A stretch of DNA of 64,000 nt from Alkalihalophilus pseudofirmus (GCF_029094545.1 NZ_CP117835.1:1344001-1408000), one strand, 5' to 3'. Shown: positions 9,122 through 18,955, numbered from the stretch's first letter. A program made the numbers and translations. The notes: a model not told the origin generated them from the sequence alone.

Positions 9122-9892
9122 ATGGATGTCGAGGTAAAACAAGTAAAGAAGAAAAAGGAAGCTCACTTTTCTGATAAAGAGGTCAAGGAGCTCATTGCCC
9201 GAAGTCAGGAAGGTGACCAACAAGCGCGTGATCTGATTGTAAACCGCAACACAAGACTCGTGTGGTCGGTTGTACAAAGGTTTATGAACCGTGGGTATGA
9301 AGCAGATGATTTATTTCAGATCGGATGTATAGGCTTAATTAAATCCGTTGATAAATTTGACCTTTCATATGATGTTAAATTCTCAACGTATGCTGTTCCG
9401 ATGATCATTGGAGAAATTCAACGCTTTTTACGAGATGATGGGACAGTGAAAGTAAGCAGGTCTATTAAAGAATTAGGAAATAAAATCCGCAAAATGAAAG
9501 ATGAATTAACTAAGTCTCTAGGACGCGTGCCCACTGTTAATGAAATTGCTGAACAGCTTGAGATAACTCCTGAAGAAGTGGTATTCGCTGGTGAGGCAAG
9601 CAGATCGTTAACGTCTATACATGAAACAGTTTATGAGAATGACGGAGATCCGATCACTTTGCTTGACCAGATTGCTGATCAAACAGAAACAAAATGGTTT
9701 GATAAAATTGCTTTAAAAGAAGCCATCCGTGACCTCGATGAGCGAGAGCGGCTGATTGTCTTCTTAAGGTATTATAAAGATCAAACGCAATCAGAAGTGG
9801 CGACAAGACTTGGCATTTCCCAAGTTCAAGTCTCTCGATTAGAAAAAAAGATCCTTGAACAAATGAAAGAAGTCATGGGGGAGCAAATATAG
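9122..9892 (+). CDS. sigF: RNA polymerase sporulation sigma factor SigF
   Basis: A 256-residue sigma-70 family factor that directs early forespore transcription. Region 2 carries RNTRLVWSVVQRF, DDLFQIGCIGL and KFSTYAVPMIIGEI; region 3 and region 4 end with the helix-turn-helix TQSEVATRLGISQVQVSRLEKKI. Start chosen as ATG 9122 (MDVEVKQ, as in B. subtilis) with AAGGAG 8 bases upstream; a TTG two codons earlier is too close to it. Last gene of the spoIIA operon, followed by a terminator. Confidence 0.96.
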   Translation: MDVEVKQVKKKKEAHFSDKEVKELIARSQEGDQQARDLIVNRNTRLVWSVVQRFMNRGYEADDLFQIGCIGLIKSVDKFDLSYDVKFSTYAVPMIIGEIQRFLRDDGTVKVSRSIKELGNKIRKMKDELTKSLGRVPTVNEIAEQLEITPEEVVFAGEASRSLTSIHETVYENDGDPITLLDQIADQTETKWFDKIALKEAIRDLDERERLIVFLRYYKDQTQSEVATRLGISQVQVSRLEKKILEQMKEVMGEQI

Positions 9893-9901
9893 ACGTGAGA
9901 A

Positions 9902-9927
9902 AGCAGCCTATTGGGCTGCTTTTTTGT
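9902..9927 (+). terminator. Terminator of spoIIA operon
   Basis: The stem GCAGCC/GGGCTGC with a short loop is followed by TTTTTT. Confidence 0.85.
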
Positions 9928-9978
9928 TGTGCGATAAGAAACTAGATGCTAGGAAGTGTAGACCCCCCTCTGTACCTT

Positions 9979-10008
9979 GCATGTTTTCTTCCGATCTTTC
10001 TCATACTA
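9979..10008 (+). promoter_or_regulatory. Sigma-G promoter of spoVA operon
   Basis: GCATG (consensus GHATR), then exactly 18 bases, then CATACTA (consensus CATNHTA). spoVA is a sigma-G operon in B. subtilis. The site ends about 36 bases before spoVAA. Confidence 0.78.
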
Positions 10009-10043
10009 AGTGATAACTCATATGGTTAAGGGTGGTGAAAAAA

Positions 10044-10703
10044 ATGGGGGATGCTGAGGTATACATTCGAATGAAGCAACGGATAGAGGCGGATATGAAT
10101 CAATCATTAACAGTCGGGGATGTGGCTCATATCGTCACGAATGAACCTAGTTTGAACCAATTACTTCACATACCAATTTATCAAATCACAAAGCAAGATA
10201 GGAATCGGGTTGTTATTGATGTTATGCAAGTTATTTATGCAATCAATACTCACGTAAAGTCTTTAAGCATTCAAGTCGTAGGTGCCGCACAGACAATTAT
10301 TGAAGTAAATGTTCAAACTAAACCATATAAAATGATCTATGTCACACTGATCTGGTTTTTATTATTTGTGGGAGCAGCACTGGCTATTATGAATTTTCAT
10401 GAAGACGTAAGCATGAGAGAAGTCCACGGTCAAATTTATTATTTAGTAACAGGAAAAACTATTGCTAAACCGCTTCTGCTCCAAATTCCGTACTCCATTG
10501 GTCTTGGACTCGGGATGATTCTATTTTTTAATCATATTTTCAAGAAAAGACTTAATGATGAACCTAGTCCCCTTGAAGTAGAAATGTTTAATTATCAGCA
10601 GAACTTGGATCAATACGTCATTATGGATGAATTACAAGTCCCGCATAATGGCGCAGATCAAACTGTATTAAAAGAGAGTGGTAGGAAGGGAAATGGTTAT
10701 TGA
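10044..10703 (+). CDS. spoVAA: Stage V sporulation protein AA
   Basis: A 219-residue membrane protein of the SpoVA channel complex, which moves Ca-dipicolinate into the spore core and out during germination. The N-terminal soluble domain (YIRMKQR, LTVGDVAHI) is followed by two membrane segments and the highly conserved IMNFHEDVSM and QIPYSIGLGLGMI motifs. The start is ATG 10044 because the GGTGGTGA ribosome site lies just upstream; the GTG codons within that site extend the frame only artificially. Overlaps spoVAB. Confidence 0.92.
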   Translation: MGDAEVYIRMKQRIEADMNQSLTVGDVAHIVTNEPSLNQLLHIPIYQITKQDRNRVVIDVMQVIYAINTHVKSLSIQVVGAAQTIIEVNVQTKPYKMIYVTLIWFLLFVGAALAIMNFHEDVSMREVHGQIYYLVTGKTIAKPLLLQIPYSIGLGLGMILFFNHIFKKRLNDEPSPLEVEMFNYQQNLDQYVIMDELQVPHNGADQTVLKESGRKGNGY

Positions 10704-11106
10704 AGCAGTAGCTGTTATGTTTATTGGTCTAGCAGGAGGAATTGCTGTTGGAAGCGGATTGGTTGCTTTTCTTACTGTTTTAGGAATTGCTCCTAGAATG
10801 ACACAGTTAACGAAGACTCATCAATCGATTCGTGCGTATGAAGGAGCGATAATTTTAGGGGCACAAGCTGGTGTGTGGGCTAGTTTTACTCCCTTTTCCC
10901 TTATGCTCCCAAGCATCTTCCTTATTCCTATTGGCCTTGCATGCGGAATGTTTGTCGGAATGCTTGCGGCCGCTTTAACAGAAGTATTAAATGTCTTTCC
11001 ACTCCTCGCTAAAAGGATTGGGGTCACAGAGAAAATCGTTATATTAATGATGGCTATCGTTTTTGGGAAAATAGCAGGCTCGCTCATTCAATGGTTGTTT
11101 TTATAG
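10693..11106 (+). CDS. spoVAB: Stage V sporulation protein AB
   Basis: A 137-residue polytopic inner-membrane protein with about four hydrophobic segments and the SpoVAB-typical LAGGIAVGSGLVAFLTVLGI start. A subunit encoded in the operon for the dipicolinate channel. ATG 10693 is preceded by GGAAGGG and overlaps the end of spoVAA by 11 bases. Confidence 0.9.
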   Translation: MVIEAVAVMFIGLAGGIAVGSGLVAFLTVLGIAPRMTQLTKTHQSIRAYEGAIILGAQAGVWASFTPFSLMLPSIFLIPIGLACGMFVGMLAAALTEVLNVFPLLAKRIGVTEKIVILMMAIVFGKIAGSLIQWLFL

Positions 11107-11119
11107 GAGGTGAGGCAAT

Positions 11120-11575
11120 GTGTTAACAGATGAACAAAAAAGGTACCAAGCAAATATTGAACTATATCATTCAAAAAGACCGGTGTTCTCAAACAGTCTT
11201 AAGGCGTTTATTATCGGGGGTGCAATTTGTGCACTAGGACAATGGATTAACAATGTTTATATGAATATCTTTGACCTTACCCAAAAAGAAGCGATGAGTC
11301 CAACTTTGGCAACGTTAATCTTAGCAGCGGCTCTTCTAACAGGATTTGGGGTCTATGATAAGCTTGGACAATTTGCAGGTGCAGGCTCGCTTGTTCCGGT
11401 TACCGGATTTTCTAATGCGATGACTAGTGCGGCGCTTGAACATAAAAGTGAAGGACTGGTGTTTGGGATCGGGGCGAACATGTTCAAGTTAACAGGCGCT
11501 GTGATTGCTTTTGGAGTGTTATCAGCTTATGTAGTCGGACTCACTCGATTGCTTGTTCAGATGCTTATTCAATAA
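11120..11575 (+). CDS. spoVAC: Stage V sporulation protein AC
   Basis: A 151-residue membrane protein. SpoVAC acts as the mechanosensitive pore of the SpoVA complex. The conserved GGAICALGQ and FAGAGSLVPVTGFSNAM motifs are present, with about four membrane segments. The start is GTG 11120, six bases after AGGAGGTGA; an overlapping ATG one base earlier is in another frame. A paralogue lies at 37345-37824. Confidence 0.93.
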   Translation: MLTDEQKRYQANIELYHSKRPVFSNSLKAFIIGGAICALGQWINNVYMNIFDLTQKEAMSPTLATLILAAALLTGFGVYDKLGQFAGAGSLVPVTGFSNAMTSAALEHKSEGLVFGIGANMFKLTGAVIAFGVLSAYVVGLTRLLVQMLIQ

Positions 11576-11588
11576 AGGAGCCACTTTT

Positions 11589-12599
11589 ATGAGATTAGGA
11601 AAAACGACTTGGCAGTTTAATCAGCCGGTATACCTTCAGGCCGCTGGTACAGCAGTTGGACCGGTAGAAGGCGAAGGACCGCTTGGAGCTAATTTTGATA
11701 AGGTTTTTGATAGTCTATACTGCGATAAAGAGAATTGGGAGCTCGCTGAGAGGGCTTTGATGGAAGAGGCTGTTCGAATAAGTCTAGAAAAAGTAAATAT
11801 GAAGCCAGAAGATATAGATGTGATGTTGGCAGGTGATCTTCTTAATCAAATTGTTACCTCTAATTATTCCGCTAGACAGCTGAATATTCCTTTTCTCGGC
11901 ATGTTCAGCGCGTGTGCCACTGTAATGGAAGCTGTGGCCGTAGCAGCTGTTTTGATTAACAGCCATTACGTCTCAAACGCTCTTGTTGCAGTAAGCAGTC
12001 ATCATTCAACAGCTGAAAGACAGTTTAGATATCCGACTGAATTTGGCGGACAGAAACCAGAGACAGCTAGTTATACAGTAACAGGATCAGGAGCAGCAAT
12101 TCTTAGCAATCAGCCGAGCGCGATTCGTGTTAGGCAAGCAACAATCGGACAAGTAGTAGATATGGGAGTAACTAATCCTCTTGATATGGGATCGGCAATG
12201 GCCCCGGCTGCAGCTAAGACCTTAATCAATCATTTTAAGGATACAAATAGGGATCCTTCCTACTATGATTTGATCGTTACGGGTGACTTATCACGTGTAG
12301 GAAGTTCGATTTTGCGCAAGCTAGTAGATGATGAAGGATATACCTTAGGAAATAATTACGAAGATTGTGGAATCATGATCTATCATCAGGAGCAGCCTGT
12401 TTTTGCAGGAGGCAGCGGAGCAGGTTGCCCTGCTGTTGTCACATTTGGCTATCTAATGAAGGAGATGGAGAGAGGGATCATTAAACGTCTTTTAGTTGTC
12501 GCAACAGGCGCTTTATTAAGTCCTTTAATGATTCAGCAAAAAGAAACCATTCCTTGTATTGCCCATGCTGTGTCATTTGAGCTAGAGGAGGATAGCTGA
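11589..12599 (+). CDS. spoVAD: Stage V sporulation protein AD
   Basis: A 336-residue soluble protein with a thiolase-like fold that binds dipicolinic acid at the inner spore membrane. Thiolase-like features include the [11 protein letters not shown] segment and [11 protein letters not shown] 11589 with AAGGAG 9 bases upstream is the start; the reading frame is open further upstream within spoVAC. Overlaps spoVAEb by one base (TGATG). Confidence 0.94.
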   Translation: MRLGKTTWQFNQPVYLQAAGTAVGPVEGEGPLGANFDKVFDSLYCDKENWELAERALMEEAVRISLEKVNMKPEDIDVMLAGDLLNQIVTSNYSARQLNIPFLGMFSACATVMEAVAVAAVLINSHYVSNALVAVSSHHSTAERQFRYPTEFGGQKPETASYTVTGSGAAILSNQPSAIRVRQATIGQVVDMGVTNPLDMGSAMAPAAAKTLINHFKDTNRDPSYYDLIVTGDLSRVGSSILRKLVDDEGYTLGNNYEDCGIMIYHQEQPVFAGGSGAGCPAVVTFGYLMKEMERGIIKRLLVVATGALLSPLMIQQKETIPCIAHAVSFELEEDS

Positions 12600-12949
12600 T
12601 GGAATATGTCATTGCTTTTATTGTAGGGGGGGTTATTTGTATTATAGGGCAGCTTCTCTTAGATGTAGGGAAATTATCTCCTACTCATACATTAAGCGCC
12701 TTGGTAGTACTCGGTGCATTGCTCGACGGCTTCCATTTATATGACCGTTTAATTGACTTTGCAGGGGCGGGTGCGACCGTCCCGATTACAAGCTTTGGTC
12801 ATTCGCTCGTTCACGGGGCAATGGCAGAAGGTGAGAGATTTGGGTTTCTTGGTGTTGGGATGGGCATTTTTGAAGTGACATCTGTTGGTATATCATCAGC
12901 AATTTTATTTAGTTTTTTAGTTGCTTTAGTTTTTAAGCCGAGGGGGTGA
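12599..12949 (+). CDS. spoVAEB: Stage V sporulation protein AE, SpoVAEb
   Basis: A 116-residue membrane protein with the family motifs [21 protein letters not shown] and [23 protein letters not shown]. Part of the dipicolinate channel together with SpoVAC. The start codon overlaps the spoVAD stop. Paralogue at 38838-39188. Confidence 0.93.
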   Translation: MEYVIAFIVGGVICIIGQLLLDVGKLSPTHTLSALVVLGALLDGFHLYDRLIDFAGAGATVPITSFGHSLVHGAMAEGERFGFLGVGMGIFEVTSVGISSAILFSFLVALVFKPRG

Positions 12950-12953
12950 AGGT

Positions 12954-13547
12954 GTGTTAGAGAAAAAACAAAGGAAAGTCATATTGATTACCGATGGCGA
13001 CGAACATGCGAAGCAAGCAGTTGAAAAAGTAGCTGTCGATATAGGAGGCAGGTGCATCAGTCATTCTTGGGGGAATCCAACTCATGTATCTGGAGAGGAG
13101 CTTGTTGAAATGATTCTTAGCACACCTTCAGATCCCGTTTTAGTTATGTTTGATGATTGCGGTTATCAATATGAGGGGCCAGGGGAGAGGGCGATGCGAG
13201 TGGTGGCCACTGATCCCAATATAGAGGTGCTAGGTGCCATTGCTGTTGCTTCCTCGACTCATTCATGCGAATGGGCAAAAGTAGATATAAGCATTGATCG
13301 TTACGGAGAGCTGACCGAGTATGGTGTAGACAAAGATGGGGTCGCTGACATGGAGATTGGCAGAATTAATGGAGATACTGTCTACATTCTAGATCAGCTT
13401 GATATCCCTTTTATTGTCGGGATAGGTGATATAGGAAAGATGGCAGGGCTTGATACGTTAAAAAAAGGCTGTCCGGTAACAAAACAAGCAGTTAATCTCA
13501 TCTTAGAGAGGAGTGGCTACCGTGAGTCAAAAAAAGGAAATACATGA
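12954..13547 (+). CDS. spoVAEA: Stage V sporulation protein AE, SpoVAEa
   Basis: A 197-residue soluble protein of the SpoVAEa family ([51 protein letters not shown]). In related species it is a water-soluble component of the channel complex. Start GTG behind AGGGGGTG. It overlaps spoVAF by 26 bases. It has no counterpart in the second spoVA operon of this window. Confidence 0.9.
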   Translation: MLEKKQRKVILITDGDEHAKQAVEKVAVDIGGRCISHSWGNPTHVSGEELVEMILSTPSDPVLVMFDDCGYQYEGPGERAMRVVATDPNIEVLGAIAVASSTHSCEWAKVDISIDRYGELTEYGVDKDGVADMEIGRINGDTVYILDQLDIPFIVGIGDIGKMAGLDTLKKGCPVTKQAVNLILERSGYRESKKGNT

Positions 13548-15009
13548 AGAACATTTTAGCCGGGATTTCACAAAAAATGAGACGCGGCTCAAAGAAAGGC
13601 TGGGGCTAGGTGAATCATTTGATGTAGGGGTTAGAACGTTATCCATCCTTGATCGCAAGACAAGCATCTATTTTGTAAATGGTTTAATTGATAGTCTTTA
13701 CGTGATCGAATTAATGAAGGAATTGATGGACTTAGATGTTCGTCACCGTAAAACTCACAATATTAAAGAGGCGTTCAAAAACCATTTAACCCATGTTCAA
13801 GTAGAAGAAACGCATTCAATGGACAATGCGATTACGCAAATGCTCTCTGGCCTTATTTTTATCCTTGTAGAAGGAGAAGAAGAAGCTTTTGTTATTGATG
13901 TTCGTCAATATCCCGGCCGAGGACCAGAAGAGCCTGATACAGAGCGTGTTGTACGTGGAGCAAGAGATGGCTATACCGAAAATATTATCATTAATACTGC
14001 TCTAACTAGACGGAGAATCCGAGACGAGCGTCTTCGTAATGAAATTATGCAAGTCGGAGTACGCTCTAAAACAGACATCTGTGTCTCCTACATTGACGGC
14101 ATTGCTGATCCTGTGTTGGTTGATATTATTAAAAAGGAACTCGAAGCGATTGAAATTGACGGACTTACGATGGCAGACAAAATTGTCGAAGAATATATAG
14201 TAAAGCAAGGGGCAAATCCATTTCCGCTCGTACGGTATACAGAGCGGCCTGATGTGGCAGCCACTCACTTGCTTGAAGGTCATATCATCATCATAGTTGA
14301 TGCGTCGCCAAGTGTTATTATTGCACCGACCACATTGTTCCACCATGTTCAGCATGCTGAGGAGTATCGACAATCGCCAGCAGTAGGGACTTTTCTTAGA
14401 TGGACACGTTTCATAGGGATATTCTTCTCTTTGTTTATTCTGCCGTTTTGGCTCCTGCTTGTAATGCAGCCAAGTCTTTTGCCTGCTGCACTTGAGTTTA
14501 TCGGTCCTGAGGAAACGAATAATATACCGATGGTGCTGCAAATATTATTTGCCGAAATGGGGATTGAGCTCTTGAGGATGGCAGCTATTCATACCCCTTC
14601 TCCGCTTGCGACGGCACTAGGGTTAGTAGCTGCATTATTGATTGGTGAAATTGCTATACAAGTCGGCTATTTTACACCGGAAGTGATTTTATACGTGGCT
14701 CTAGGTGCAATTGGGATGTTTGCTACACCTAGTTATGAGCTTGGCGTTGCGCTTAGAATTACTAGGGTCATTCTCATTATTTTAGTAGCGTTCTTTAAGG
14801 TGCCTGGCCTTGTCATAGGTACGACGATCTTTGTTCTATTACTCGCCGGCCTCAAAACATTCAACAAGCCTTACTTGTGGCCGTTTATTCCGTTTGATCC
14901 GCCTGCTATTTGGCAGATACTTATTCGTTCTACTGTGCCTTCAGTTCGATGGCGTCCAAGTATCGTTAATCCGCAAGATCCGATTAAACAAAAACCTAGC
15001 GGAAGGTAA
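13522..15009 (+). CDS. spoVAF: Stage V sporulation protein AF (GerA-like)
   Basis: A 495-residue protein homologous to GerA-type germinant receptor A subunits: a large N-terminal soluble domain (about residues 1-280), then five or so membrane segments and the proline-rich end [14 protein letters not shown]. It tunes germinant-triggered dipicolinate release. The GTG at 13522 is 8 bases after AGAGGAG and is chosen over a GTG three codons upstream. Last gene of the spoVA operon. Confidence 0.92.
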   Translation: MSQKKEIHEEHFSRDFTKNETRLKERLGLGESFDVGVRTLSILDRKTSIYFVNGLIDSLYVIELMKELMDLDVRHRKTHNIKEAFKNHLTHVQVEETHSMDNAITQMLSGLIFILVEGEEEAFVIDVRQYPGRGPEEPDTERVVRGARDGYTENIIINTALTRRRIRDERLRNEIMQVGVRSKTDICVSYIDGIADPVLVDIIKKELEAIEIDGLTMADKIVEEYIVKQGANPFPLVRYTERPDVAATHLLEGHIIIIVDASPSVIIAPTTLFHHVQHAEEYRQSPAVGTFLRWTRFIGIFFSLFILPFWLLLVMQPSLLPAALEFIGPEETNNIPMVLQILFAEMGIELLRMAAIHTPSPLATALGLVAALLIGEIAIQVGYFTPEVILYVALGAIGMFATPSYELGVALRITRVILIILVAFFKVPGLVIGTTIFVLLLAGLKTFNKPYLWPFIPFDPPAIWQILIRSTVPSVRWRPSIVNPQDPIKQKPSGR

Positions 15010-15121
15010 GGCTGAAGCGTTAAATACCTATATAAAAATGGCTTTCTCTCTCTATTTAGGGTTGATGACTTCTTCTTTGTGTGCTAAAGTAGTTACAACA
15101 ATTTAATGAACCTCATGAATA

Positions 15122-15353
15122 ATGGGGTAGAGGCGCAAAACGAATGAGTACAATTGGGGAGCTGATGGCTGGCTTAGAACCAAATGGAAAGGTCAATTTG
15201 CCGAAGCGCTTATTTTGCCATGAAATAAGTGCTGGGTCGTTTGTGAACAATGAACGAACTGTCACTACATTCGTAGTGGAGGACTATTCTAGAAGTGAGG
15301 TTACTCTTGCGCATATTAGGGCAGCTAGTGTAACAACATTAGCTGCTTTTTTT
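15122..15353 (+). ncRNA. Lysine riboswitch (L-box) with terminator, leader of lysA
   Basis: The leader carries L-box landmarks in order: GTAGAGGCGCAA, GAGTA, GCTGATGG, a CCGAAG core, complementary arms around CTTATTTTGCC/AAATAAGTGC, CTGGGTCG, ACTGTCACT and GTGGAGGACTA. It ends in a terminator hairpin (GCAGCTA...TAGCTGC plus T7 at 15321-15353) placed 31 bases before lysA. Lysine binding would favour termination. A 71-codon open frame overlaps it but has no ribosome site and is not taken as a gene. Confidence 0.85.
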
Positions 15354-15384
15354 GTATAGACAGGAATAAAAGGAGAGAGATTCT

Positions 15385-16707
15385 ATGTATATGCACGGTT
15401 CAAGTCTTATTAATGATAAAGGTCATCTAGAAATCGGCGGGGTCGATACAATTGAATTAGCAAATAAATACGGAACACCATTATTTGTATACGATGTTGC
15501 ATTAATTAAAGAGAGAGCTGAACAGTTTCAGGAGGCATTTAGGGAAGAAGGTGTAAATTATCAAGTAGCCTATGCATCTAAAGCTTTCAGCTGTATTGCA
15601 ATGTTTCAACTTGCTGATGAACTTGGGTTGAGTTTAGATGTTGTATCAGGCGGTGAGCTCTATACAGCGATTCAAGCGGGTGTACCGATGGAACGTATTC
15701 ACTTTCACGGCAACAACAAAAGCTTAGCAGAGCTTGAAATGGCTGTGGAATCAGGAATTGGCTGTGTCGTTGTTGATAATTTCTATGAGTTAAAACAATT
15801 AGGACATATTTGTGCTCGTCATGATGTGAAAATGGATATCTTGCTTCGTATTACACCAGGTGTAGAAGCACACACGCATGATTATATTTCTACAGGACAA
15901 GAAGATTCAAAATTTGGTTTTGACCTAGAAAGCGGCCAAGTAGACCAGGCGATTCAATTATCACTACTAGATCCACATATTAATCTGCTCGGTATCCATT
16001 CACATATCGGCTCACAAATATTTGAGACGAGCGGCTTTGTAATGGCTGTTGAAAAAATCTTTGAATTTATTGAGAAATGGCGTGAAGAATTAGGATTTAC
16101 CCCAAGCGTTCTTAATTTAGGGGGCGGATTTGGCATTCGTTACATTGAAGGTGATACGCCGCTGCCTGTTGGTGAGTATGTGAGAAAAATGGTTCATGTT
16201 ATTAAAGAAAAGGCAGCTGCTCATCAAATGGAGATCCCTGAAATTTGGATTGAACCAGGTCGTTCACTAGTTGGGGATGCAGGTACTACTTTATATTCGA
16301 TAGGTTCAAGAAAAGAAATTCCAAATGTTCGTCATTATTTATCTGTTGATGGTGGAATGAGTGACAATCTCCGTCCTGCACTTTATCAAGCGGAGTATGA
16401 AGGGATTCTTGCAAATCGTGCGGACGAGGAAGCGACAGAAACATTCTCTATTGCAGGGAAATGCTGTGAAAGTGGAGATATGTTAATTTGGGATCTTCCA
16501 CTGCCAAGAGCATCACATGAAGATGTGTTAGCTGTATTCTGTACAGGTGCGTACGGCTATTCAATGGCTAATAACTATAACCGCATTCCAAGACCACCAG
16601 TTGTATTTGTAGAAAAAGGAGAAGCACAATTAGTTATTCAACGAGAATCATATGAAGATCTAGTTCGCCTTGACCTGCCATTAAAGCAAGTAATGAAACA
16701 GATGTAG
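15385..16707 (+). CDS. lysA: Diaminopimelate decarboxylase
   Basis: A 440-residue fold-type III PLP enzyme that makes L-lysine from meso-diaminopimelate. The PLP lysine is in YASKAFSC, the phosphate-binding region in NLGGGFGIRY, the substrate-binding cysteine in GKCCESGD, and the C-terminal tyrosine region in CTGAYGYSMANNYN. It lies directly behind the lysine riboswitch. GGAG stands about 9 bases before the ATG. Downstream of spoVA as in B. subtilis. Confidence 0.95.
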   Translation: MYMHGSSLINDKGHLEIGGVDTIELANKYGTPLFVYDVALIKERAEQFQEAFREEGVNYQVAYASKAFSCIAMFQLADELGLSLDVVSGGELYTAIQAGVPMERIHFHGNNKSLAELEMAVESGIGCVVVDNFYELKQLGHICARHDVKMDILLRITPGVEAHTHDYISTGQEDSKFGFDLESGQVDQAIQLSLLDPHINLLGIHSHIGSQIFETSGFVMAVEKIFEFIEKWREELGFTPSVLNLGGGFGIRYIEGDTPLPVGEYVRKMVHVIKEKAAAHQMEIPEIWIEPGRSLVGDAGTTLYSIGSRKEIPNVRHYLSVDGGMSDNLRPALYQAEYEGILANRADEEATETFSIAGKCCESGDMLIWDLPLPRASHEDVLAVFCTGAYGYSMANNYNRIPRPPVVFVEKGEAQLVIQRESYEDLVRLDLPLKQVMKQM

Positions 16708-16800
16708 GTTGGCGCAGACATGGGCGGCTTGGAAGTAGTCTCATCGCTTTGCTCCTGTGAGGCTGGCACTTAATGCTATTAAGACACCTCCCTGCAGTAG

Positions 16801-16930
16801 TGGCTGATCTCCGCTGCAGGTACTCGCTTTCCGCGGGCGGTCCGGGAGCCTCCTCGGGCTCTCTCCCTGTGGGATCTCCCTGGTCACGCGCATCCCGCTG
16901 GAGTCGGCGCCATCCACTCCAATCAACGGA
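16801..16930 (-). repeat. GC-rich dispersed repeat, copy 1
   Basis: A GC-rich block unlike the surrounding AT-rich DNA. It shares CGCTTTCCGCGGG, CCTCCTCGGGC and GATCTC blocks with the element at 17099-17200 in opposite orientation. Open frames inside it on both strands are composition artefacts. Confidence 0.6.
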
Positions 16931-17098
16931 GGAAGGATGTTGTAAGTGTTCCCATTTTATAAGCAACTGTTCAGCGATGTAGTCTTGGAAGATGAACCTT
17001 ATAATGCCTGCTGTTTTATAATTTGAACTGGACCATAACTAAATCGCTCCACATCATAATTACAAAAAGTTATAACTTAGCGGATGAAATATACGCAG

Positions 17099-17200
17099 AC
17101 TCATGTGTGGACTAGAGCAGGAGTGAGATACCGCAGGGCGAAGGCCCGAGGAAGCTCACCAACTCCCCACGGAAAGCGGAGTATATTTCAGAAGCGGATT
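17099..17200 (+). repeat. GC-rich dispersed repeat, copy 2 (inverted)
   Basis: Carries GCCCGAGGAAGC and CCCACGGAAAGCGGAG, the reverse complement of blocks in copy 1. The 590 bases between lysA and ppiB hold only this inverted pair and no supported gene. Confidence 0.6.
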
Positions 17201-17309
17201 ATATGCACTTTATAACTCTTTTCGTATTTCTGTTTCAGCCTTTTCGATTTCACTTTCAGCTTGGAATCGTGTACAATAAGGTGAATCTTATCAATTGGAG
17301 GCTATACAT

Positions 17310-17744
17310 ATGAAAAAAGGTAGTATTGCATTTGAAAATGGCGAAAAGCTAATTATTGAATTTTATCCAGAAGCAGCACCAGGAACAGTAGCTAACTTTG
17401 AAAAATTAGCGAATGAAGGATATTATAACGGTCTTACATTCCACCGTGTTATCCCAGGTTTTGTTGCTCAAGGCGGATGCCCGACTGGTAACGGTACAGG
17501 AGGTCCTGGTTACACAATCAAATGTGAAACAGAAGGGAATCCTCACAAGCACGTACCGGGCGCACTTTCAATGGCACATGCAGGAAAAGATACAGGCGGA
17601 AGCCAGTTCTTTATCGTTCACGAACCTCAACCTCACCTAGACGGCGTACACACTGTATTTGGTCAAGTTGTAGAAGGATTAGATTCAGTGACTCGCATTA
17701 AACAAGGCGACGTAATGCAAGAAGTAAAAGTTTGGGAAGAGTAA
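17310..17744 (+). CDS. ppiB: Peptidyl-prolyl cis-trans isomerase B (cyclophilin)
   Basis: A 144-residue cytoplasmic cyclophilin that isomerises X-Pro bonds. The active-site signature is [13 protein letters not shown], with GGSQFFIV and [11 protein letters not shown] following. ATG 17310 has TTGGAGG 8 bases upstream; an upstream extension of the frame overlaps that site and is rejected. Single gene with terminator. Confidence 0.95.
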   Translation: MKKGSIAFENGEKLIIEFYPEAAPGTVANFEKLANEGYYNGLTFHRVIPGFVAQGGCPTGNGTGGPGYTIKCETEGNPHKHVPGALSMAHAGKDTGGSQFFIVHEPQPHLDGVHTVFGQVVEGLDSVTRIKQGDVMQEVKVWEE

Positions 17745-17756
17745 ATTTTTTCCTTT

Positions 17757-17790
17757 AGAGTCATCTTTTGATGGCTCTTTTTTGTTTTTT
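17757..17790 (+). terminator. Terminator of ppiB
   Basis: AGAGTCATC pairs with GATGGCTCT around a TTTT loop, followed by T6. Confidence 0.85.
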
Positions 17791-17817
17791 AATGAAAAGG
17801 GTCACATTCGAATAACA

Positions 17818-17850
17818 AAACCGGCAGATCAGTATGAACTGCCGGTTTAT
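17818..17850 (-). terminator. Terminator of the M24 peptidase gene (bidirectional)
   Basis: AAACCGGCAG and CTGCCGGTTT form a perfect stem just past the stop codon of the minus-strand gene. Confidence 0.8.
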
Positions 17851-17857
17851 TTATGTT

Positions 17858-18955
17858 TTACACAATCGTTAATTTTTTTGAAGTTTTCGTGAGGGTAATA
17901 TGTCCATCTTTTGTGATAAGAACATCGTCTTCAATTCGAACGCCGCCTAAAACAGGATCATAAATGCCGGGTTCAATCGTATACACCATGCCTTCTTTTA
18001 GGATGCCATCATTTAGGTGGCTCATTGAAGGAAACTCATGTACATTAATCCCCATACCATGACCGATTCTGTGCGGGAAACGATCACCGTAACCCGCTTC
18101 TGTAATCACGTCACGAGCTGTTTGATCTAGGTCTCCGATTCGTGTACCTGGTTTGCTGATTTCAAGAGAAGCTAGCTGTGCTTGTAAAACGGTGTTATAG
18201 AGCTTTCTTTTTTCATCGCTGATTGATCGAAAGGCAAAGGTACGCGTGATGTCTGAAGTGTAGCCGTCTAAGACAACACCGAGGTCAAATAATACAAAGT
18301 CGCCTTCTTGTAACTTGCGGTCTCCTGGATTTCCGTGCGGAGCGCCTGATTTTTCACCGAAAAGAACCATTGTTGAAAATGACATTTCGCGTATGCCTTT
18401 TTTCTTTAATTCATATTCAATTTTTGCAAGTACTTCCATTTCTGTGATGCCTTCTTTAAGAGCACTTTTTCCAACTTCTACACCGAAGTCTGCCATCTCA
18501 GCTGCTCGTTGAATGATTGCTATTTCAGATGAGTCCTTAACCAATCGCATCGCGTTTAATTGGTTCTCTACAGGTTGTACCGCAGCATTAGGAAACAGCT
18601 GAAGAAGGTCATTCATTCGTGCCACAGTTAATACATCCGTTTCGATTGCTGCTGAAGAAATAGTATCTAATTGACGATCTTTTAATAATTGCTGAATAAG
18701 TCCCCAAGGGCTTTCATGATCTTTATATCCAACAATTTGGTGCTCCCATCCAGCATCTTGAACTTGTGAGACTTCCATACTTGGTATGACCATAATTGGG
18801 CTGTGATCTTTGAAGACAAACAATCCCACAAGTCTCTCATGAGGGTCTGTATAGAAGTTAGTTAGGTAGAAAATATTTTCTTTTGAAGTAATAAAAGCGA
18901 CATCGGTCTTTTCTTCTTTTAGCCAGGTAGTGAGTTGATTGATACGATGTTTCAC
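17858..18955 (-). CDS. M24 family aminopeptidase (Xaa-Pro dipeptidase-like)
   Basis: A 365-residue protein with a creatinase-like N-terminal domain (about 1-125) and a C-terminal pita-bread metallopeptidase domain. Metal ligands are visible: Asp in DLGVVLDGYTSD, Asp in DITRTF, His in HRIGHGMGI, Glu in TIEPGIY and Glu in RIEDDV. Expected to cleave Xaa-Pro dipeptides or N-terminal residues. The start is GTG with AAGGAGG upstream. It is co-directional with the SSS symporter upstream of it, so uptake plus hydrolysis of a peptide or amino-acid derivative is plausible. Confidence 0.88.
   Translation of the reverse strand: MKHRINQLTTWLKEEKTDVAFITSKENIFYLTNFYTDPHERLVGLFVFKDHSPIMVIPSMEVSQVQDAGWEHQIVGYKDHESPWGLIQQLLKDRQLDTISSAAIETDVLTVARMNDLLQLFPNAAVQPVENQLNAMRLVKDSSEIAIIQRAAEMADFGVEVGKSALKEGITEMEVLAKIEYELKKKGIREMSFSTMVLFGEKSGAPHGNPGDRKLQEGDFVLFDLGVVLDGYTSDITRTFAFRSISDEKRKLYNTVLQAQLASLEISKPGTRIGDLDQTARDVITEAGYGDRFPHRIGHGMGINVHEFPSMSHLNDGILKEGMVYTIEPGIYDPVLGGVRIEDDVLITKDGHITLTKTSKKLTIV

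Noticed and set aside
14002-14541. 179-codon minus-strand frame inside spoVAF
   Set aside because: Shadow of a strongly conserved gene on the opposite strand, without ribosome site or motifs.
14831-15106. 91-codon open frame over the end of spoVAF
   Set aside because: Mostly overlaps the conserved 3' end of spoVAF in another frame; no ribosome site.
15144-15359. 71-codon open frame between spoVAF and lysA
   Set aside because: It coincides with the lysine riboswitch and ends in its terminator, with no ribosome site or family similarity.
16634-16982. Open frames on both strands at the lysA end and in the GC-rich repeat
   Set aside because: Open only because of the GC-rich repeat composition; low-complexity, proline/glycine/arginine-rich translations.
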